From Myxococcota bacterium (lineage in GTDB: Bacteria > Myxococcota_A > Polyangia > Polyangiales > Houyiibacteriaceae): DNA of 54,251 nucleotides. Shown in pieces: positions 32,761-40,587 of this stretch (positions are counted from its first letter, which is position 1; every line of letters begins with the position of its first letter). The stretch is from contig JANQQS010000144.1 of NCBI GenBank assembly GCA_028284955.1, forward strand, positions 1 through 54,251. Reading direction: 5' to 3'. Position numbers and translations under genes: made by a program. The notes under the pieces were generated by a model, which did no database searches, was not told the DNA's origin, and was given only the letters and a program-made list of their open reading frames with translations.

Positions 32761-34089
32761 CTACGCGCGCAGCTCGTTCATGAGCCCGGTGTTGAATTCC
32801 TTTTTGCCGAATGTATTCCCGGGAGCGCCCATCGCGTTTGCGATGGTGGCGAGCAGGTCGTTGTGGGGCCGGTTTGAGTATTGAAAGTAGCGTCCGGTTC
32901 GGAAGTAGCCGTCGACGTTTCCTGCCAAGAGGAAGGGCACGTCGGTGAGTTTGTGGTCGTCTCCATCTCCGAGTTCGTTGCCCCAGAGGACGAGGGTGTT
33001 GTCCAGCATGGTGCCGCTGCCTTCTCGAATGGCGTCGAGTTGGCCCAGGAGATACGCAAACTGCTCAGCGTACCAGTGGTTCACCCGAATTAGTTTTTCT
33101 TTCGAATCGGCGCTGGTGTTTGCGGTGTGAGACAAGCTGTGATGGCCTTCGCTGATGTCGAGCCACGGCGCTGGACGATCGCCTACCGAGTTGGTCCACA
33201 TCAAGCTTCCCACCCGCGTCAGATCGCAGGCGAACGCTTGCACCAAAATATCCATCTGAAGCCGGCCTACGGCTGGATAGTTCGCGACGCGTCCAATGTC
33301 GATGCGGTTGCCCTGGCCTTGCGGGTCGCATTGCGCGCCGACCGACACGGCGCCGAGCCGTCGTTCGATATCGGCGAGCGATTCGGTGTGCGCGTCGAGC
33401 CGCGCGCGGTCTTCGGAGCCCAACTGAGACCGCAACGCGGCAAAATCTTCTCGCGCGAAATCGAGCACGCTTTGGCCCAGCGCGCGTCGTTTTTCGCGCT
33501 CCGCGGGATCGAGCTTGAGGTCTCCGAATACATCTTGGTAGACGAGATAGGGGTCACGCCGAGGCGGCAGGGGTTGGCTTGCCCCTCGATAACTCATGCG
33601 CGTCCACACATGTTCAATGTTGTCGGGCTGCACGCCGAGCTCGAGCGAACGAAACTTTCGGTCGCTCGAAATGTGATTCGCTACGTGCTGATCAAGGGAT
33701 ATTCCGCCTGACCAGCTCACTGGCGCGCACGGCTCGCATCCGCCTTTCACGTCTCCAGCCAACAATTCGGTTCCCGTGAGGAGATGGCCTATGCCTTTTT
33801 GATGATCGTCGCCCGGGCCACTCTTGCCCGACACCATGTCGAGCCCTTTGAATATCAGCAATCGATCACGAAACGGCTCGAGAGGTTTCAGAATGCGGCG
33901 GAAGCGAAAGTCGGTTTCGCCGCCGTCCGGAAACCACTCCTTTTGAATCGTGCCGTTGGGAGTAAATACGATGAGCAGTCGCTTCGGAATATTGGTTTGG
34001 GCGCGCGTTCCGAGCACGCTCCAGAAGGGAGCGACCGCTGCGGCAGCGCCTAGGCCATATAAGAAATCGCGGCGACCTGATTTGCTCAT
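32761..34089 (-). CDS. DUF1552 secreted protein (pair B)
   Basis: An exported DUF1552 protein of 442 residues. The ATG at 34089 overlaps the DUF1592 stop (ATGA). The N-terminus GRRDFLYGLGAAAAVAPF is a Tat-type signal. Conserved blocks shared with pair A: RLLIVFTPNGTIQKEWFP near the mature start, FRDRLLIFKGLDM, DLTRVGSLMW, and GSGTMLDNTLVLWGNELGDGDDH near the C-terminus, where Asp/Glu/His residues resemble a metal site of the alkaline-phosphatase superfamily. It is about 100 residues shorter than its paralogue at 10603-12234. Function unknown; coupling with DUF1592 suggests joint work in the envelope. Confidence 0.92.
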   Translation of the reverse strand: MSKSGRRDFLYGLGAAAAVAPFWSVLGTRAQTNIPKRLLIVFTPNGTIQKEWFPDGGETDFRFRRILKPLEPFRDRLLIFKGLDMVSGKSGPGDDHQKGIGHLLTGTELLAGDVKGGCEPCAPVSWSGGISLDQHVANHISSDRKFRSLELGVQPDNIEHVWTRMSYRGASQPLPPRRDPYLVYQDVFGDLKLDPAEREKRRALGQSVLDFAREDFAALRSQLGSEDRARLDAHTESLADIERRLGAVSVGAQCDPQGQGNRIDIGRVANYPAVGRLQMDILVQAFACDLTRVGSLMWTNSVGDRPAPWLDISEGHHSLSHTANTSADSKEKLIRVNHWYAEQFAYLLGQLDAIREGSGTMLDNTLVLWGNELGDGDDHKLTDVPFLLAGNVDGYFRTGRYFQYSNRPHNDLLATIANAMGAPGNTFGKKEFNTGLMNELRA

Positions 34090-35726
34090 TTCGATACCTG
34101 TCGATGAAGGAACGCCCGACTTTGCGACACGGCCACCACGAGCTCGCGAATGTTGAACCCGGTGTCCGCGAACTTTTCGAACGAAGCAGCCACGGAGCAC
34201 CCGTCATCGTTGGCTTCGACCCGTTGCATCGCGAAGCGGAAAAACTGCCGCGCGGCGCATTGCTGTACTTCGGGGTTTTCGGCCAATGCTTCGGCGAGCT
34301 CGCGCGCGCCGTCGACCGTAACGTCCGAGCCCTGCGTGTTGGTGAGCGACCCGGATGCATCGACAGGTTGTCCCTGGTCGGTATCGCGCCAGCGCCCGAC
34401 GCCGTCGAACTGTTCAAACGCGAAACCGATCGGGTCGATGAGTTGGTGGCATCCCGCGCATGCCGCATCCGCGGTGTGCGCAGCGAATCGTTCGCGGGTC
34501 GATGCGCCCGGTTTCACTTCGGACACGGTGAGATCGACGTCATCCGGGGGCGTGGGCAGGTGTTGGCAGAGAATCTTTTCTCGTACGAAGAGACCTCGCC
34601 GGATGGGGTCGCTTTGGTCGTGTTTGGCGGCCGCCGCGAGCACTGCGGGATGAGTGAGCAATCCGGCGTAGCGATCGGGCGGCAGCTCTACCCGTACAAG
34701 CTCTGGCCCGCGAACGTCGTCGACCCCGAACCACGGCGCGATATCTTCATTGACCCATGCGAACGCGCCCGTGAGCAGCGTGTTCAGACTTCCATCACCA
34801 GACCAGATGACTTCCTCCACAAACGCGTCAAACGAACGCAGCAGCGTGCGTGCGATATCTTGGCTGAACGCGGGATAGACAGACGAGTCTTTCTCGAGCG
34901 CGACCAGGTCTGCGACGCCAAACCATTGGCGCACGAGATCCAGGACTCCGTCGCGCGCGCGCTCGTCATCGAGCATTCGTCGAACATGAGTGGCGACGCC
35001 TTCTGCGGTGTCCAGCTCGCCGGACGCTGCGGCATCAAGAAGCTCGTCGTCTGGCGAGGAGCTCCAGAGCATGAAGGAGATTCGGCTCGCCATGGCGAAA
35101 GAATCCATGGGCACGACATCTCCATCGGACGACTCGGCCGGGGTCGGCTCCACGTGGTAGAGAAAGTGGGGCGATGAAAGGGTGGCGCGAATGACGAGCC
35201 GAATCGCGTTTTCGAATCCGGCGCCCGCGCTGCCGCGATGCAGGGTGAGGAGACGTTCGCGTTCGGGTTGCCGAAGGGGTCGCCGGTAGGCGCGACGGCC
35301 AAACTGATCAATGAAGCGCGCGGCGCAGGCTTCGTCGGCTTGGTTCAAGTCGCAGGGTAGAATCTGGCTCAAGTCGGCTTCCTGAGCGAGGCTCTCCGCG
35401 GCGTCGAAGTATTGCGACGCGAGTGCTGGCGAGACAAAGGCTCCTACGAAGAACCCATCGGTGTTCTCGTCAGGCGCGAACGCAGTCGCGATCGCTCGCG
35501 TGTCGCCCAAGAGGTCTCGAACCACATGGTTGTATTGAGTTCGGGTGAGTCGCCGAAGCGACGATGCGCCCACCGCGTCTTTGTTGTCGCAGCGAAGCGA
35601 TGCGGCTTGGAGCACGTCGTCATTCTCCGAGCCTTGGGTGTCGATGACCCCGGTGCATCCTCCCGCACAAAAGGCCCACAGGCAGCAACCCACCAATCTG
35701 CGCGGCGTCGTACAGCGATACAGCAT
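34086..35726 (-). CDS. DUF1592-family secreted protein with CxxCH motif (pair B)
   Basis: An exported protein of about 546 residues with DUF1587-DUF1595-DUF1592-DUF1588-DUF1585 order. Landmarks: SLRRLTRTQYNHVVRDLLG, FGRRAYRRPLRQPERER, AMASRISFMLWSSSPDDELL, RRGLFVREKILCQ, CAGCHQLIDPIGFAFEQFD (CAGCH is a potential heme c site) and FNIRELVVAVSQSRAFL. The ATG at 35726 is chosen because it gives a signal peptide ending FCAGGC (lipobox), and because a 17-base palindrome then lies just upstream, where an operator is expected; the alternative ATG at 35756 lies within that palindrome. Coupled by ATGA to DUF1552. Confidence 0.92.
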   Translation of the reverse strand: MLYRCTTPRRLVGCCLWAFCAGGCTGVIDTQGSENDDVLQAASLRCDNKDAVGASSLRRLTRTQYNHVVRDLLGDTRAIATAFAPDENTDGFFVGAFVSPALASQYFDAAESLAQEADLSQILPCDLNQADEACAARFIDQFGRRAYRRPLRQPERERLLTLHRGSAGAGFENAIRLVIRATLSSPHFLYHVEPTPAESSDGDVVPMDSFAMASRISFMLWSSSPDDELLDAAASGELDTAEGVATHVRRMLDDERARDGVLDLVRQWFGVADLVALEKDSSVYPAFSQDIARTLLRSFDAFVEEVIWSGDGSLNTLLTGAFAWVNEDIAPWFGVDDVRGPELVRVELPPDRYAGLLTHPAVLAAAAKHDQSDPIRRGLFVREKILCQHLPTPPDDVDLTVSEVKPGASTRERFAAHTADAACAGCHQLIDPIGFAFEQFDGVGRWRDTDQGQPVDASGSLTNTQGSDVTVDGARELAEALAENPEVQQCAARQFFRFAMQRVEANDDGCSVAASFEKFADTGFNIRELVVAVSQSRAFLHRQVSK

Positions 35727-35741
35727 CAACGGGTGGCGAAC

Positions 35742-35758
35742 GTGTGCAATTTGCACAC
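35742..35758. promoter_or_regulatory. perfect palindrome upstream of pair B
   Basis: GTGTGCAA (35742-35749), T, TTGCACAC (35751-35758): a perfect eight-base inverted repeat 16 bases before the DUF1592 (B) start. Its size and position suit a repressor or activator site. Pair A lacks this sequence. Confidence 0.5.
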
Positions 35759-36246
35759 CAGTGGATTCCGAGCTGCCGATTCAAGCCAAAACTGGCTATT
35801 TTCCCGCGTTTGCTCGCGTGTTGCCGGGACCCCACATGTGCGTAACTGTCCTCGAACTTGGACTCACCCTATAGGCTGCATGCCACAGCGCGGATTCGAT
35901 CGCGAGAGCCACGATGAGTCCCACGCAAACTACTGCGCGCCTTCTTTCTTGAGGGGGCGCTGAAACCGTTGCTGAAACGGACGCGGAACCCGAGGCTGAA
36001 TCCGATATGGAACCTGGTGCGGATGCCGAACCGGATGCAGTTTCCGAAGCCGGTCCCGACGCGGCGCCCGAGGCTGATGCCGATGCGGCCTCAGACATCG
36101 ATTCGGGTTCAGGATCGGGAGCTGTTTCGGGTTCAGGATCTGTTTCAGGATCGGCGTCAGGTTCGGTATCGGGTTCCGCGTCGGTATCGGGTTCCGCGTC
36201 GGTATCGGGTCCCGCGTCGGTATCGGGTTCCGCGTCAGATTCTGCT
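35759..36246. other. spacer with degenerate acidic-codon tract and minisatellite
   Basis: Between metG and the DUF1592 (B) promoter. From about 35957 to 36240 the sequence is built of hexamers that on the + strand read as Ala/Asp/Glu/Pro and then Ser/Gly dipeptides. The frame runs on into antisense of metG without a stop, so it is not accepted as a gene. Four 18-base units lie at 36163-36234. Confidence 0.6.
36163..36234. repeat. 18-base tandem repeat, array 2 (four units)
   Basis: Units TCGGTATCGGGTTCCGCG at 36163, 36181 and 36217 are identical; the unit at 36199 differs by one base. The array follows directly after the metG stop. Confidence 0.92.
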
Positions 36247-38286
36247 CTAGCTCACGCGAGTTCCTGGCTTGATTGGCTTCTCCACTCGGAGGACGCTGAA
36301 GGCTTGTTCGTCGCTTCCCGCGAGGACCATGCCGTGGGACGTGAGGCCCATCATGGTTCGAGGTTTGAGGTTGGCAACGACTACCACCTGGGTGCCCGCG
36401 AGTTGTTCGGGGGCGTAGTGCTTGGAGATTCCGGCGAGCACTTGTCGAGGTTCGGGTTCGCCGATGTCGATCAAGAGGCGCAGGAGCTTGTTGCTTTTTT
36501 TGACTGGCTCAGCGCTCTGAATAGTTCCTACGCGAAGGTCGACTTTGAGGAAGTCTTCGAACTCAATGGCGCCGGATTCGATGGCGTTGCCGTCGGCTTT
36601 CTTGGCGGTTGATTTCGATGGCGTAGCCGCGCTCTTGTCGGCGCTCGCGTTCTCCCGAGCGCGATCGTCCTTCCGTTTGTCTCCATCTATGCCAAGTTTG
36701 ACTCGGATGTCGCGCTGTTGTTTTTTGTCGAATCGCGGAAAGAGCGCGTCGCCGGGTGCGGTTTGGGTGCCCGCGGGGAGCTGCCCCCATTCGGCAGGCC
36801 AAAGGTCGGCGCCTGCGGCGGGGGAGAGGGCTGGGAGGCCGAGCTGGGCCCGCATCATGTCGCTTTTATCGGGCATGAAGGGCCAGACCATGATCGAAAG
36901 CCAGCGGAGCGATTCGAGCACGGTGTAGGCGACTTGGGCGAGGCGTTCGGTGTTGCCTTCCTTAGCGAGCGCCCACGGCGCGGTGCGGTCGACGTAGCGA
37001 TTGGCCACCGCGACAAACTCCCAAATGGCGTCGAGCGCTTTTTGGGGGGCGACCGCAGTCAAGCGTTCGGCGGTTTTCTTGGCGGCGGCCTGCGCGGCTT
37101 CGATGACCACGTTTTCTTCTTCCGTATTCGGGAGCGAAGTCACATCGGGCACGGTTCCGCCGAGGTTGTTGGCGACGATGCTGGCCACCATGCGCCGCAG
37201 CAGATTGCCGAGGCCGTTGGCGAGCTCGCCTTGATAGCGCGCGAAGAGGTTATCGTGGCTGAAGTCGCCGTCCTGGCCGAACGCGAGCTCGCGCATCAGG
37301 TAGTAGCGCAACACATCCGCGCCGAACGCGTCGACGAGGGGTTCGGGAGGAATGAAGTTGCCGAGGCTTTTCGACATTTTTTCTCCGTCTACGGTGAGCC
37401 AGCCGTGGGCCCAAATCCGAGTCGGCAGAGGTAGCCCCGCGCTCATCAGAAATGCCGGCCAGTAGACGGCGTGAAAGCGCAAGATATCTTTGCCGACGAT
37501 GTGGGTGATTTCTGCGTTCTCGCCCCAGAACTGATCGAAGAGCGGCGCCGAACCCGGCTCGGTCGGTCCCCCCAGCGCGCTCATATAGTTGGTGAGCGCG
37601 TCGAGCCAAACGTACATCACGTGGTCGTTCGCCGAGGGCACGGGAATGCCCCAGCGAAAGCTGGTGCGCGAGATCGACAAATCGCGCAGCCCGCCCGCCA
37701 CAAAGCTTTTCACTTCGTTGAAGCGACCCTGGGGCTGGACGAAGCCCGGATGCGCGTCGTACCAGGCGAGCAACCGATCAGTGTACTGGCTGAGCCGAAA
37801 GAAATAGCTTTGCTCGCGAACCTTTTCGACGGGCTTTTTGGAGATGGGGTCGAGATTTCCGGGGAGCAGTTCTTTTTCGGTGAAAAACTGCTCAGACGAG
37901 ACCGAATACCAGCCTTCGTATTCGCCGAGATACACGTCGCCCGCTTCCTCCAAGCGGCGCCACAGCGCCTGCGCCTTTTCTCGATGGCGCGCCTCGGTGG
38001 TGCGAATGAAGTCGTCGGGCGCGCAGCGTAGATGCGTCCATGCGTCTTGGAAGGGCGCGGCCATGCTGTCGACAAACGCCTGGGGCTCTAGGCCCTTTTT
38101 TTGAGCCGCGCGCTCGACCTTGAGCCCATGCTCATCGAGCCCAGTGAGCATGCGGGCAGGCCGGCCGCGCAATCGGGCAAAGCGCGCCAGCACATCGGTC
38201 GCGACCGTGGTGTAGGCGTGACCGATATGGGGACGGTCGTTGACGTAGTAGATCGGCGTGGTGATGTAGTAGGCCTGATCGCTCAT
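36247..38286 (-). CDS. metG: methionyl-tRNA synthetase
   Basis: A 679-residue class I aminoacyl-tRNA synthetase that charges tRNA-Met. HIGH is HIGH (20-23, in NDRPHIGHAYTT) and KMSKS is at 303-307. The connective-peptide region GYSVSSEQFFTEKEL-like (EGWYSVSSEQFF, 124-135) lacks the zinc-knot cysteines, so it is the zinc-poor bacterial type. A Lys/Ala/Ser-rich linker (about 540-575) leads to a C-terminal OB-fold tRNA-binding domain (FLKVDLRVGTIQSAEPV to the end) as in dimeric MetRS. Full length. It is monocistronic as far as can be seen; an 18-base minisatellite follows its stop. Confidence 0.97.
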   Translation of the reverse strand: MSDQAYYITTPIYYVNDRPHIGHAYTTVATDVLARFARLRGRPARMLTGLDEHGLKVERAAQKKGLEPQAFVDSMAAPFQDAWTHLRCAPDDFIRTTEARHREKAQALWRRLEEAGDVYLGEYEGWYSVSSEQFFTEKELLPGNLDPISKKPVEKVREQSYFFRLSQYTDRLLAWYDAHPGFVQPQGRFNEVKSFVAGGLRDLSISRTSFRWGIPVPSANDHVMYVWLDALTNYMSALGGPTEPGSAPLFDQFWGENAEITHIVGKDILRFHAVYWPAFLMSAGLPLPTRIWAHGWLTVDGEKMSKSLGNFIPPEPLVDAFGADVLRYYLMRELAFGQDGDFSHDNLFARYQGELANGLGNLLRRMVASIVANNLGGTVPDVTSLPNTEEENVVIEAAQAAAKKTAERLTAVAPQKALDAIWEFVAVANRYVDRTAPWALAKEGNTERLAQVAYTVLESLRWLSIMVWPFMPDKSDMMRAQLGLPALSPAAGADLWPAEWGQLPAGTQTAPGDALFPRFDKKQQRDIRVKLGIDGDKRKDDRARENASADKSAATPSKSTAKKADGNAIESGAIEFEDFLKVDLRVGTIQSAEPVKKSNKLLRLLIDIGEPEPRQVLAGISKHYAPEQLAGTQVVVVANLKPRTMMGLTSHGMVLAGSDEQAFSVLRVEKPIKPGTRVS

Positions 38287-38364
38287 GGGCGGCTAGCCTA
38301 CTCGAGCCCCGCCGGGCTCACAAATACGGGGGTCAACGGCTAGTGAAGGCGGGCTGAGTTATCG

Positions 38365-38898
38365 CTAGGGGATGCATTGAATTGGGTCACGGCCAGGGAT
38401 GGAAGCACGAGGCCAGAGCGTGATGTCCTTTTCGAGTGGAATGCCTTCGAACTCTAGCGTGACGTTGGCGCTACCCAAGGACGCCTTGATGGTTCCCCTA
38501 CCATCCAGGCGGCTCCAGTGTTCGGCGATAACGACCCATTCGCTTTTGCGACCCAGGTTGAGCGCGTTTTCCATTCGGAAAGCGATTTTTTTTTGAAATC
38601 GTTTCGGGTCTAGAACGTGCGCCGGGTCGTGGCACAGCAGGTTGTTAGGAAAACGCGTTGCACATTGAGGTCCGAATCGCCACTCGACGACGAGCGGAGT
38701 GATTTGTCGGGCGATGCGTGGCCATTTTCTGCAGATTTCTTCGCGAGCTGCGTCGTTGTGGGCGCCGTCCCATCGAATCTTTACTTGTTTTGTCTGTTCA
38801 GCTGCATCGTCGTAAACATCGGCCGCGCAACTGCTTCCGAGTGAGGTCGCTGCGAGGGCTCCAAGACCAAACACACGCAGACGCTGCCTACGATTCAT
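38365..38898 (-). CDS. small exported protein of the hydrolase cluster
   Basis: A 177-residue exported protein. The ATG at 38898 overlaps the preceding minus-strand stop (ATGA) and gives a signal peptide MNRRQRLRVFGLGALAATSL ending GSSC, a likely lipobox (Cys24). The mature part has conserved-looking pieces (WRFGPQCATRFPNNLLCHD, EWVVIAEHWSRLDG, NVTLEFEGIPLEKD) and four further cysteines, but I recognise no family. The end, SANVTLEFEG, resembles the LRFEFEGEGSAI strand of the two neighbouring C-terminal domains. It may be an accessory of the secreted hydrolases beside it. Confidence 0.65.
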   Translation of the reverse strand: MNRRQRLRVFGLGALAATSLGSSCAADVYDDAAEQTKQVKIRWDGAHNDAAREEICRKWPRIARQITPLVVEWRFGPQCATRFPNNLLCHDPAHVLDPKRFQKKIAFRMENALNLGRKSEWVVIAEHWSRLDGRGTIKASLGSANVTLEFEGIPLEKDITLWPRASIPGRDPIQCIP

Positions 38899-39206
38899 GG
38901 TCGACCGAAACCTGCACTGGAAATACGTGAGGTACGAACCAAACACTTCGATTCTGCTTCGCGGAGCCAAATGTCTCCCAAAATCGCGCTGCCTTCGCCT
39001 TCGAACTCGAATCGGAGGGTGGTAGGGAGTTGTCCTTCAGCACCGCGGACCACAACGCCTGATACGGCTGGCGACGAGATCTCACGAGCTTGCGTATGGA
39101 AGAAAAAATCCCGGAACTCAACCGAAACGCGCGGTTTTGCCGCGGCGAGAAACCGATGTTGTGAAACACACAATGGTGGCACGGTTTCTGCCTCTACGGG
39201 CCACAT
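38895..39206 (-). CDS. truncated relative of the secreted hydrolase C-terminal domain
   Basis: About 103 residues. Its last 60 residues match the C-terminus of the alpha/beta hydrolase at 40584-42641, including AEGQLPTTLRFEFEG and GSAILGDIWLRE. The DNA match (about 38976-39040 against 40605-40670) is high, so the duplication is fairly recent. The frame is open up to 39419, but that part is antisense to the protease gene and has no homology, so the ATG at 39206 is proposed. That ATG and the protease ATG on the + strand share the palindromic tetramer CATG (39204-39207). Its stop overlaps the next start (ATGA), which argues for translation. It may be a remnant. Confidence 0.45.
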   Translation of the reverse strand: MWPVEAETVPPLCVSQHRFLAAAKPRVSVEFRDFFFHTQAREISSPAVSGVVVRGAEGQLPTTLRFEFEGEGSAILGDIWLREAESKCLVRTSRISSAGFGRP

Positions 39207-40587
39207 GCCGGGTCGCCAGTCACCAGTTGCATCGCTGAAACGCGCATCGCAAACACTGCCGCGGCGCCAAAGATGGGTTGGCGCGTTGATCTGCTTGGTC
39301 GCCACGGGTTGCAGCGCGACGAGCAGGGTCGACGACGGGACAAATGGATCGAGAGAACAATCCAAGCTCGTCGGAACGCCCGATGCTCGATTCCTGGCCG
39401 TCGGTGCGCTGGTCGACACTGCTCAGTCGGTCGACACTGCTCAGCCGGTCGACATCGCAGTACCCGCCGCGAGCCCGGGCGCCGAATCGGCGAGCGGAAG
39501 CCGGTTTCATTCGTTTTGTACAGCGACCGTGTTTCGATGTGGAGACTTCCACGGAAGGCGCGTCGGGTGGGCGGTGACGGCGGCGCATTGTCTTTCTCAG
39601 GAACGCGCTCCGGCGGACGCACCGCTCGCAGGTCCCGGGGCTTCGCCGGTGGCGCGAGCGATGGTGTTTGGCGCTTCGGTGAACGCGCCGGATCGAGTGG
39701 TCGTTCCGTTGGCAGAAGATAGCGTGGCGTCACATCCGCATGGGCTCGTGACCAGCAAAGTGCTTCGCTGGCGCGGTGATGGGGATCGCGTAGGTGCTCA
39801 CTACGATGACATCGGCGTGGTGCGGCTCGCGCACTGCCCAGACGAGATGATAGACGGCTTTGAGCCAGTACCACTGGCTTCCACGGAGGTGTTCGCGGAG
39901 TTGTCTCAAGAGGTTGATCGCGTTCGGCGCGGTGAGAGAATAAGCGGACTCAGCGAAGTTCGGATGGTCGGTTTTGGTGACGTCACGGGTCTCCGCCAGA
40001 GTTCTGAAACCGAAAAAGGACTCGGTATTCTGCCTCCTGCGGCCCTGTCGGACGAGTCAGCGCCTAGCGAATCGGCGCCTGGCGAATCGGCGAAGCCCGG
40101 CATGCGGCAGTCCGCCGCAGCTACGGTGACTCAGATCTATGCCCGCACCTTCGCGACCGACAGCGCAGACACGCGAATCGGCGATTCGGGTGGTCCCAAT
40201 ATCTTTGTGCGTGGAGGCATGTTCGAGCGCGGCGGCCAGCCGTACATCGTAGGCGTGCACTCCTTGGGCGATGCGGCGCACTATAGCGTGGCGTTTCGAG
40301 TGGATGCGTACCGAACGTTCCTCGATGCGGCGCAACGCGAGGAAGCGGCCGGTTTGGCTGGGCGGCTGCTCCCGGACCCTTGCAGCCCTGCGTCAATCCT
40401 CGCGTGCCCGAGCCGATCGTGCGCCGCAGCCACGTTTCGAACGGTGTCGTTGCAGCGTGCTCCCGGCCGATGCGTTCCCGATGGACGATGTACGCTGGAC
40501 TGTGAGGTGATGGACCCAGATTGTGCCTACGTTCCGGGCGTCTGCGGTCCCATTTGGCGGGCCTATGCTTCGAGAGGGGGTTCCTAA
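39205..40587 (+). CDS. chymotrypsin-like (S1) serine protease lipoprotein
   Basis: About 460 residues. The ATG at 39205 gives a basic start, a hydrophobic stretch and ATGC as lipobox (Cys36). The frame is open upstream to 38971, but antisense to another gene and without signal-peptide character. S1 triad: His128 (VTAAHC), Asp202 (HYDDIGVVRL) and Ser328 (RIGDSGGPN). A tandem 18-base unit (39411-39446) duplicates VDTAQ, and a 15-base unit repeats SAPxE near 286-296. The C-terminus is Cys-rich (CPSRSC, CVPDGRCTLDCEVMDPDC). Its TAA stop interlocks with the TAG of the convergent hydrolase gene. A secreted or surface protease, probably predatory or scavenging. Confidence 0.82.
   Translation: MPGRQSPVASLKRASQTLPRRQRWVGALICLVATGCSATSRVDDGTNGSREQSKLVGTPDARFLAVGALVDTAQSVDTAQPVDIAVPAASPGAESASGSRFHSFCTATVFRCGDFHGRRVGWAVTAAHCLSQERAPADAPLAGPGASPVARAMVFGASVNAPDRVVVPLAEDSVASHPHGLVTSKVLRWRGDGDRVGAHYDDIGVVRLAHCPDEMIDGFEPVPLASTEVFAELSQEVDRVRRGERISGLSEVRMVGFGDVTGLRQSSETEKGLGILPPAALSDESAPSESAPGESAKPGMRQSAAATVTQIYARTFATDSADTRIGDSGGPNIFVRGGMFERGGQPYIVGVHSLGDAAHYSVAFRVDAYRTFLDAAQREEAAGLAGRLLPDPCSPASILACPSRSCAAATFRTVSLQRAPGRCVPDGRCTLDCEVMDPDCAYVPGVCGPIWRAYASRGGS

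Noticed and set aside
36007-36612. Ser/Gly and Asp/Glu-rich open frame on the + strand
   Set aside because: It runs from the minisatellite into antisense of metG with no ribosome site; better explained as a repeat plus a shadow frame.
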